Shown piece by piece: positions 55,442-64,000 of a stretch of 64,000 bases of DNA (positions within the stretch are counted from its first letter, which is position 1; every line of letters begins with the position of its first letter). The stretch spans positions 1,798,001 to 1,862,000 of the forward strand of contig BTPP01000008.1 in the NCBI GenBank assembly GCA_037102815.1. The letters are read 5' to 3'. A program made the position numbers and the translations under genes. This stretch comes from Neurospora intermedia. Lineage: Eukaryota > Ascomycota > Sordariomycetes > Sordariales > Sordariaceae. The notes beneath the pieces are model-generated. The model was given only the letters and a program-made list of their open reading frames with translations, had not been told where the DNA came from and searched no databases.

Positions 55442-58400
55442 TTACCCCCCCTTCCGAAAGAAGGCTCAGCCCTAGAGCCGAAAGAAAGAAAAGAAGAATG
55501 AAAAAGGATAGGATGAAAGATAATTGTTAAATATATAAAAGGAACTTTGTAATTTATTTGTAGTAATTGGTCCAATCTGTAGTATTACAGTACGTTTTTC
55601 TAAAGTAATTAACTCCCTGCTAAGCATTGCGACCTTATCTTTAATTTAATTGTCGCGGTTTCGATAGTACTAAGTGTAAAAAATGTAAAAAAAAACTTTC
55701 CCCTTGTTGGACTCGAATAGACCGCCTCCTAGGTAGAGGATAGATGCTATCGGGCTTTAACGTACTTTTGTTAATAATACGGGCTATTATTCTATATTAT
55801 TATATTATATAATTGCAGCTACGGTCTGTAGTGTATTGTCTTCTACCTTTCCCTTAAGAACCCTTTATTTTTTCCTCTTCGATTTTCTTAATAGTTTTGC
55901 GTTTGCGGATCTATCTATTGGAGCGTTGTTATTTTTATACTCGTTTATTAATGTGCCGTTCTCTTAGGCTTTGATTTATACTATTAACCTTTTTAGTAGG
56001 CCCGGCTTATTTAAGTGTTTCTTATAGTATTCCTTTATTTTAATAGTTATATTTTTAAATCCTATAGCGAAATACTATTTAGGGTTTAGGTCCTAGCTTT
56101 TCTAATTAATTTAATATTTTAATTGATTATTAACGAATCGGTAGGTAATAATATCTTCTATTTCCTATTCTTTTTTATTATTAATTACCTCTCCCGCCGG
56201 GTTCTTATTCTCCTAACCGGGTAATAGGTTGCCCGGGTTTTTATATAGTTTATTTATGTAAAAAACGTTCGAGCCTCTCTAAGAAAACGGTACTTCGAAT
56301 TTATATAAATATCCCTTTAACGCCTTTATTCTATATAGTATCTTTATTATAGAGTAATCTAGTTTATTGTTTAACCTATTTATTAATTAAATTTTTTTAA
56401 TAATGAAGACCTTGTCGCTTACCCTGAAGTTTGGTGATCTACGGTGCCGGTTGGCTTATTTGGCCTATTTTTCTTATACTCTTTCGATAGCTTCCCTAGT
56501 TTGCTATTATATTGCTTCTAACTTTTCGGTAAATTGCTGAACTTCCTCTCTAAATTATTTTTCTTTTAGTATATTTGGTTCTTTTAACCTTTGATTCTAA
56601 TCGATTGTAAGTAATAGCCTTAGATGGCCGAAAGCTACTTCAAAGGGTAATATATTATTTAAACTTTTATATAGTAGAGTACTTTATATTATATTTAACG
56701 CTAGTAGTAAATCTAATTAATTATTTTAATTATAGGAAATATAAGGCCGCAATCTTTAATTAATATATTAGTTTATAATTTCCGTTTACCCCGCCGTTTA
56801 GGAATATTCCGAACTATTAAGTTTCTAGCTAATACCTAATAGTTTAATTAGGTATTGCGTAAAGTTGGATACGAATTAGGGATTTCGGTCGCTGGTTATT
56901 TCCCGCAGTAGCCCGAAGATCCGGTATAGTCCCTTGTAGTAGAGTATCGCTACCTTCTTTCCTATTATATTGTTTTTGTAGGGCGTACACTAGGATATCT
57001 TTAAGAATTAGTCTACTATTATTAGTATATTATTATACCCTTTCTTATCTTTTGGTATAAATTTAAAATCGATAATTAAGGAGTACTAGGTCCTATATTC
57101 TATAGGGGACACTAAGTATAGCAGCCTAAGAGTTTTATTTTGGGGTACCTTCGAGGAGCGATAAGTCTAGTAGTTATTTATATAGTAATTGACGTTAAAT
57201 ATTATACCCGGCTACTAGTACTATATATTAATTATCTTCTTTATTTTATTTCTCCCCTAATATATTGTTAATAGGGTATTATAATATTCCTATATTATTT
57301 AGGTTCTCAACCATCCTCCTTCGGTTTCGGGTACGATTAATTTTCTATTATATAACGTTAAACTTTATTTATTCCTTAAATAGGGGTCGTTAGGATCCTT
57401 TACCTTCTCCCAATATATTAAAATAAATAGGTCTTCCCGGTTTACTTTTAATATTTTTTCTACTAATAATTAGGTATTTAGGTTATTATTCTCTTCTTCT
57501 TCTACTATAAATATTATTTGTAAGTTTATTATTAGTATTTCTTCTTTATCCCCCGTATAGATAAATATTCTATTCTTTAATTTAAATAACTTTAAAGTCC
57601 TTTAGGCGTTTCGTTTATCGATTATAGTCTTTAAATCTTCTAACTTTCTAAATAGTATATCGGCCGTAATATTCTCCTTACTTAGTCGATATAATATTTT
57701 GAATTAGTATTTTAATAAAAGCTTTGCCTATCCCGCCTGCCTAGAGTTTAATTGACGTTTAATTAAAAAGTATTTTAGTATTTAATAGTCTATAATTATA
57801 GTAAAAGGCGTATTACAACCTTTTAGTTCCAGCCTCTACGTTTTTATTACTTTAATTACCGTTAGGAACTCTTTATTATAAATTAAGTAATTTAATTTAA
57901 CGGGCGCTATTATTTCCGAATAGAAAATTATTAGGTACTATTCCTCTTCTCAACTATATTTATCCTTTTTCGTCTCAATCTAAGGTTCCCTTTATAAAAG
58001 TATATTAATATATATACCGTTAGATATATTAATTTCTACCTTCGTATTATACCTATATTAGTAATACTTTAGGATAGGAGTGTTTAGTAAGATTTGTTTT
58101 AGCTTTTAGAAAACTATTTTATATTCTTTAGTTTAATTGAATATTTAGTCTTTCCGGGTTAGTTTTATTAGAGGTTTCGCTATCCGACCGAATTCTCGTA
58201 CGAATTTTCGGTAGAAATTGCAAAACCCTAGAAAAGCTTATACTCTTTTAAAATTCTTTAATATCTTTTAGTCTTTTATAGTAATAATTTTTTTAGGATT
58301 TATTGTAATACCGTCTATACTTATAATAAACCCTAAGAATTTAATCTTCGTTACGTAGAATTTATATTTATTAATATCCGCTTATGAACCCGCTGCGTAT

Positions 58401-61400
58401 AGTCTATTCAAAATTATTTTAACGTACTTTTTATAGTCTTTTAAATTATCCGAGAAAATTAGAATATTATTAATATAAGTACTATTAAAATATTGGCAGC
58501 CTATTAGTATATTATTAGTTAGCCGTTAGAAGGAAGCTAGTCCTCCGTATAACCCGAATAATAGTACTTTATATTTATAAGCACTAAACCCTATCCTAAA
58601 TATTATTAAATCCTTATATCCTTCAATTATTCGAATTTAATAGAATACCTAGCGGATATCGATTTTCATAAAAATCCTTACATAATTAATCTTAACTAAA
58701 ATTTCTTCGATAAGGGGCAAAGGGTAACGATCTTTTTTTAAAATAGTATTTAATTTTTAGTAGTTTATATAAAATCGAAGGCCTCTATTAACCTTCGGGA
58801 CGAATAGTATTAAGGCGGCCTACGGAGTTAAATTCGCTTCGATAAATCCCTTTTATAAATTTTTAATAATATACTTTCTATATTCTTTTAGTTCGTAGAG
58901 GGTTATTCGGTAAAGGGGATTTATACTTAGCTCCTTAGGGCGGTGGCCTTCCTCTATTTCAATTTTGTAATCTATTGCCGTATATTTAAGTAGGGTATTA
59001 GATTCTAATTTACTAAAGACGTTTAATTCCTCGGGTATATAGTAATTTACTAGGACTTTTATAAGTACTAAGTTCCGATATTCCTTACTATCTTTAGTTA
59101 ATACTTTTAATTTTATAGAGTCGATAATACCTTCAATTTCGTATAGACTAGTAACCTCCGGTTTTATTTTCTTTTTAATATAATAGTCGAAAATAATTGT
59201 ATTTATTATTATTAGGTTAAGGGGGCGATCTTTTACCTATCCCTATTCCTTAGTTAGCCGATAAGGACCCTATTTATTTTTTAATAGGAACCTATTATTT
59301 TTTTCCTCTTTTTAGGATATTTGGGTAGGCGGTGCTTTTAGTAATAGTTATTCTAAGTAGAGTACCTATTCTATAGCGTTAATTTTTTTAATAGCCGCCT
59401 TCGGAGATAGTAACCGGTTTAATTTATTCTATAGAATAATTTGGGGTTTCTAATCCGCGGGTAATCCTTCTAATTCTTCCTCTTCCTCTAATATAATCCT
59501 TTAATTTATTAGCGCGGCTTCTAATTCTAATATACGGGCTTTAATAGTACGGCCGTTCCTCCTTCGCTTGTCTTCTAAATTTATAGCCTTATTATAGTAG
59601 TCTATATCTTCCTAAAAGGTTAGGTCTAATATTTTTTTAATTAGCCCGCCGACTTTAATATCCTTATATATAGGGGGAGTATTATCGGGAAGAATAAGAG
59701 TACCCTTCTTGCAATTTAAGAGAACGTTATTCTAAGCGAGCTATATTTTACTAATAATTATATTTCTTTTTATATTCGGGAGTACTACTATCTACTAATT
59801 ATTAAATTAATATCCTTAGATTTAGAAATATCCTTTTAACGCCTTTTTAATTATATCCGGTTAGGATTTCTTATATAGGGTAATATATCTTAGTTTAAAA
59901 TTATTATAAAATAATAGTTATAAGCGTTTTTGTAATTTATTTATAAAGGTTTTATTTACGATTAAATAAGTGTCGGCTCTTGTATCGATTAGCGCACTCT
60001 TTATATAAATAGAAAGTCTATTATTAGTTATAGTATATTAAATAAGGAATAATTAGCCTCTTCCTAGGTATTTCTTTAAATTAAAGTCTGGGTAAGTTTT
60101 ACTTACTTAGTAGATTTCGCTAGCTACGTTACTTATTAATACTTCCCTTAAGAAAGAGACTTCTTTCTTTAGGGAATTTAGTTTTCCGATTTTAATTTAA
60201 AATTTTCCGGACTAATCTTATTAGAGCCTTAATTTCCTTCCGGATTCTTAAAATTATTATCGCCGGCCTCCAAACTTAATCCCCAAACTTTGTCCGCTAA
60301 TTCTTTTAATTTACTCTCTAGTACCGAAACCTTTATAATAATCTTAGCTTTCTCGGGATATTAGTCGGTATAATACCCTACTAGGCGGTAATTAAAGTAG
60401 CGGTTTTCCGTATTTAGCTTCTTTATTTCCTTAAAGGTAGGCTATTAATATTTTAGAGTAATTATTTAAACTAAATTCCTTTTATTAAAGTTCTTTAGGG
60501 GCTTCGTAGTTAAGTAAGTCTTTTTTCTCTACTTCTACTCTTCGGCTCCGATTCTTTTAACGCTGGGATTTAAGGATTAGATTAAAAGATAATAGTCTTC
60601 GAAATTCTTATACTCCTTAAGGTATATCGCTTTAATTAGAACTACGAGTTTTGAAAGAACCTTGCACTTTAAGTCTCACTTCTAAAGGTATTAAAGGATT
60701 TTATATTATTTTATAAATTAAATAAATACAGTCTTAAAGTTTTGAAAGCGGTTTGAAAACTTTATTTTTAATTTTTTATAATTTCGGACAACCTTCTCTT
60801 TTATAGTATAGTTATAATAATTATTCTATAAGTATTCTAGTAGGTCGTTTATAGTTAATATAGCTTTAGGATAATTTCTATTGAAGTATAGTAATATTCC
60901 TTCTATTATTTAGCTTTCTAACTTAGAAAGTACCTCCCCAATTCGGGATTCTTTATTCGTAAAGTAATTTAAATTAACCCTCAACTTATTTTTTACTTAT
61001 AATATTTATACGTTAAAGGATACTTTATTAGTATTAGGGTTATTACTAAAAATAAAGGGGTCCAGTATTTTAGGGGTTTTCTTTTCTCTTCTCTATTTAA
61101 ATCTAATAGGCCCGACTAATATAAAGCCTTTAATACTTCGGAATAGCGGCGACGGAGTTAATAATAGGCGTAGGGGCTTTCTACGGCCATCGCCTCCTTT
61201 ACTACTATTATCGTCGTTTCTATCGTTATCCGGCGGGTTATTGCGTATAGCGATTCTTATACATTTAGGTATAGGGTCCTACTCGGGAAACTACTCCGCT
61301 ACTTTATACAATTCCCGAGTTTCTTCTTCTTATAAATCTCCGAAGCCTTCCTTTTCGTTCTTTATTTTAGTTTATTTATTATTTAACTACTTTTCTATAT

Positions 61401-62866
61401 AAATATACTATAGGGAATTAGAAAGATTAGTTGCAATAGGGGGTAGGTAAGTGAACGAACGAATGGTTTGAGTTAATAACCAGTTCTATTCCTCTAGTAC
61501 GCGAAATTAGGTAGTAAATTGAGTATTAGTTTTGGGGGTCCTCGCTATATCCGTTTCCAAGCGTAAGTAGTCATTCTAGAGGAATTAGTATTCTAAGAAG
61601 AATTTATATATTTAATTAGCAAAATATATTATCCAGGCTTCTAAACGTTTAATATCTTTGTAGGCTCCGTCTAAAATATAGACTACGTCGGTTATTATTA
61701 TTCGGAATACTTCTTTTATTATAAAGTATACCCTTATTTCTTACTAAATAATTTGTAGGTCCGAATTGTAAGCTTTATAAAATATAGATTCGTTAATATA
61801 ATAGTCTAAAATATTAAGGCCTAATAGACTAAATTCCGCTAAATTGATAGCTATTTATAATATAGGCTCGAATAGGAGTATTAGATTATTATCTTTTACT
61901 TATTCCTTATTTAATTATATTATTTTTTTATAGACTATAATTAATATTTCTTTGGCTATAATAATGTAGATAAGGAATTTAACTATTATATAGATTCGCT
62001 TTAGGTAATAACTCCTTATATTTAATATATTTAAGTATTCTAATTCAAATTTAGGGTTATCTTCTAAAATAGTAACCTCCGTTTCCGCCCGGGTAGGAAT
62101 TGTCATTAGAGTTGGTTTAGGTCTAACTTCTTTTTTGAATTGAAATAGGAAGTTCCGGTCCACCGTAGGGGTTTTCAGACGAAGATTCGAAGGTCCTAAA
62201 TTTATATTCTTCTTCCGTAATAAGTTTAATTTCAGCGGGTCGACGACCTTTACTTTCCCTTTCGTTTTATTCTTTAATTTTTATCTAACGTTAAGAAGTA
62301 CCGATCGTAGGGTTATTTTAATATAAACTATAGAAATATCCGCTACTTTCGCTTTACTCGGCGGGGTAATTCGTACGGCCGGTTTATACGTAGGTGAGGC
62401 AATTCTCTTCTATAGCTTCTATTACAGAGGCGTAGAATTAGTATTGGGAAGTTAAAAGTCGCCTAACATTAATTCTTATTCGGGGTTTAGGGCGAAGTAA
62501 TTAGGACCTCCAATATAATTATTATTATTATTTATCTAGGTAATTAGATTAAATAAATTGAATTTAGTTAGGCTTAAACCCTTATTACCCTAATTTCTAC
62601 CCAGGGGTAGGGGATTAAAATAAGGCGGGTCGCCCTTAGGCGTATCTCCGGCGGTAAATATCGTATAATTAATTCAGTCTACAGCGGGAAATGGGGGGAG
62701 GGGGTTTATAGGTTACTTACAACGATTGCTATAGTATAGGGTTAATCTTGAAACTTAGTGACTAACCGTAGTCTAATTAAATAGGGCTAGTTGCTTTCAA
62801 ATACTTTAGTAAAGGGTAGGATGTTTATAGCCGTCCCCGGTTAAAAAAGGATGATACTTAATATTA

Positions 62867-63123
62867 TGTAAAAGCGTAATTCTACGAATAATAAAATAAT
62901 AAGATTAGAAGTTACAAATCAAAGTAATATTAAGTGTAAAGAGGAGAAGGAAGCTAGTAAATAAAGGTATTACGGGTTTGAATATATAAGTTAGATCCTG
63001 CCACTCGTCGCCGCCTTCCTAATCCGTAAGTCTTATTAATAAGAATATAAGCCTTATTCCATCCAGTGTGTTGTAATGCCCGGTAACTAGTGCTCTGGCA
63101 GTCCGTCCAGCTATGCTATAACA
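62867..63123 (-). repeat. LTR (5' LTR of the minus-strand element)
   Basis: 257 bp starting TGTAAAAGCG and ending GCTATGCTATAACA, the partner of 55185-55441. The primer-binding site would lie just to its left; I cannot assign the primer tRNA. Confidence 0.85.
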
Positions 63124-64000
63124 AATACGGAAGTAGGGATATAAAATCCGGATAGTAATGTTAATTCAAATACGGGTAAAGTAAATAACGAAGGAAAATA
63201 GGGTAGGAAATTAGCACTTCTTAATATATATTAAAGTTTATACTATTACGAAATAATAAGGGAGTATAGAACTCTTTATATAATATCTACTCTATTTAGA
63301 AAATTTTAATATAGTAAGTATAAAACCGACGTTAATTTAATAAATTTCTATAATATAGTATTAATGCTACTATAAAGGGATTAGCTACGGCAAACTATTA
63401 TATATTCATTTGCCGGATATTTTAAATATACGGACCCCGATAATTACTAGAAGTTCTTTAAATTTAAAGAACTCTACCCCGCTATAGCTAAAAGATAGGA
63501 TCCCTAGTTCGGCGAGTAACTTAAAGATAAAGATATATTGAGATTTAATACTTTATATATACTAGAATATTATTCTCCTTTTATATATTTTTGGTTAAAC
63601 CTAATTATTGTAGAACGACGATTAGATAAGCTTTTATACGTTAATAAAATGGAGGAAAATACTTTATTTGGTAAATTTCTCTATAAAGTATTAAAAACTA
63701 ACTATAAATTTTAATATTTTATAAATTTAAGGAAGAAAAGTATATTATAGTATAAAAGGGTAGTATTTATAGATAAGCTCGATAAAATATTTAAGTTTTA
63801 CACTGGCGATTTTATTTAAATAAAACGCTCAACCCCTATACTTCCAAATTTATAGCTAAAATATTCAATTAAGTCTTAATTTATAAAGGTTAACGGTATT
63901 TTTACTTATAAAATTATAAATTTAGTCCGGATTTTTATTATAATAACGTACTTTAATACCCCGGAATACGGTAGGAAGACGGAACCTATCCTTAATTACC
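63124..64000. mobile_element. degraded relic to the right of the LTR element
   Basis: AT-rich RIP-mutated sequence, presumably the continuation of the older element into which the LTR retrotransposon inserted. The family is not recognised and the sequence runs off the window. Confidence 0.4.

Larger units (their letters stand above)
55185..63123 (-). mobile_element. Ty3/gypsy-type LTR retrotransposon fossil, about 7.9 kb, end-to-end but heavily broken
   Basis: Two 257-bp long terminal repeats in direct orientation (55185-55441 and 62867-63123) bound the element. A 5-bp AATAY target duplication flanks it on both sides. A purine tract read on the minus strand (from CCCCCCC at 55,445-55,451) lies next to the left LTR, which makes that the 3' end. 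The element therefore runs right to left: gag region roughly 60-62.8 kb, then pol. The reverse-transcriptase core is still recognisable near 58.4-58.8 kb, and RNase H and integrase are expected between there and about 56 kb, the order of the Ty3/gypsy group. All parts are riddled with RIP damage, with very many breaks; it cannot encode its proteins. Age cannot be taken from LTR divergence because RIP dominates it. Confidence 0.8.
44990..64000. repeat. RIP-degraded, AT-rich repeat block
   Basis: About 19 kb in which C mostly survives only outside CpA context. CpA and TpG dinucleotides are almost absent for hundreds of bases at a time, TpA is very frequent, and there are dense stops in every frame. 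This is the signature of repeat-induced point mutation in ascomycetes, which acts on duplicated DNA during the sexual cycle and usually leads to methylated heterochromatin. Exceptions are the GC-richer island at 53,292-54,125 and, less clearly, the LTRs and the first few hundred bases beside the left LTR. No intact gene is present. The block runs off the right end of the window. Confidence 0.9.

Noticed and set aside
61915-62163. 82-residue minus-strand frame in the AT-rich block
   Set aside because: It lies inside the broken LTR element and is only a chance open stretch of it.
1-64000. CRISPR arrays, operons and ribosome binding sites
   Set aside because: The window is eukaryotic (spliceosomal introns, RIP, GPI-anchored proteins); no regularly spaced repeat arrays were seen, and bacterial signals are not expected.

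Overview
The window looks like a chromosome segment of a filamentous ascomycete, most likely a sordariomycete. The genes carry short spliceosomal introns (50-134 nt) with GTAAGT/GTATGT donors and CTAAC-type branch sites. tRNA genes are scattered singly. Fungal-specific families are present (BIM1-like copper protein, 2EXR, BTB/POZ-like, KCNAB-type aldo-keto reductase). The right third shows the signature of repeat-induced point mutation (RIP): extreme AT content with CpA and TpG dinucleotides almost absent.

Positions 1 to about 44,900 are ordinary gene-bearing, roughly half-GC sequence with long intergenic stretches. Genes from left to right: a 228-aa unknown protein (1938-2674, +); a BTB/POZ-like protein (5802-7606, +); a glutathione S-transferase (9086-9940, +); an aldo-keto reductase with a mitochondrial-type leader ahead of an internal start (10455-11720, -); a small two-exon protein with a possible 30-nt intron (13957-14319, -); an unknown 396-aa protein (15091-16281, -); a divergent non-RD protein kinase (19129-20937, +); a BIM1-like GPI-anchored copper protein whose last exon I assembled from genomic sequence (21180-22017, -); tRNA-Gly and tRNA-Val; a Pro/Ser/Thr-rich protein (24945-26339, -); an unknown 226-aa protein (28030-28710, -); tRNA-Pro; a zinc-acquisition pair (35145-39371); an intron-bearing tRNA-Ile; and a 2EXR-domain protein (41157-42574, -).

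The most interesting locus is the divergent pair at 35.1-39.4 kb. A small secreted, probably GPI-anchored His/Asp-rich protein and a ZIP zinc transporter with a long ectodomain are transcribed away from a shared 1.9-kb region. Both proteins carry copies of the same ten-residue motif, C-x2-H-x5-C, in a P-x4-G-C context. Three introns, one in the small protein and two in the transporter, interrupt codon 8 of that motif in the same phase. The shared upstream region has three identical CCATCAAGGT decamers, resembling the CAAGGT core of zinc-responsive (Zap1/ZafA-type) sites. The layout parallels the PRA1-ZRT1 and aspf2-zrfC zincophore/transporter loci of other fungi, but the small protein does not look like Pra1/Aspf2.

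From about 44,990 to the end lies one RIP-degraded heterochromatin-like block. It holds an end-to-end recognisable Ty3/gypsy-type LTR retrotransposon fossil (55185-63123, minus orientation, 257-bp LTRs, 5-bp target duplication) inserted into older unidentified relics. A GC-richer 834-bp island (53292-54125) with a tRNA-like head, an (AAT)n tail and 13-bp flanking duplications looks like a SINE-type retroposon that landed after the surrounding DNA was mutated. I see no intact protein-coding gene in this block.
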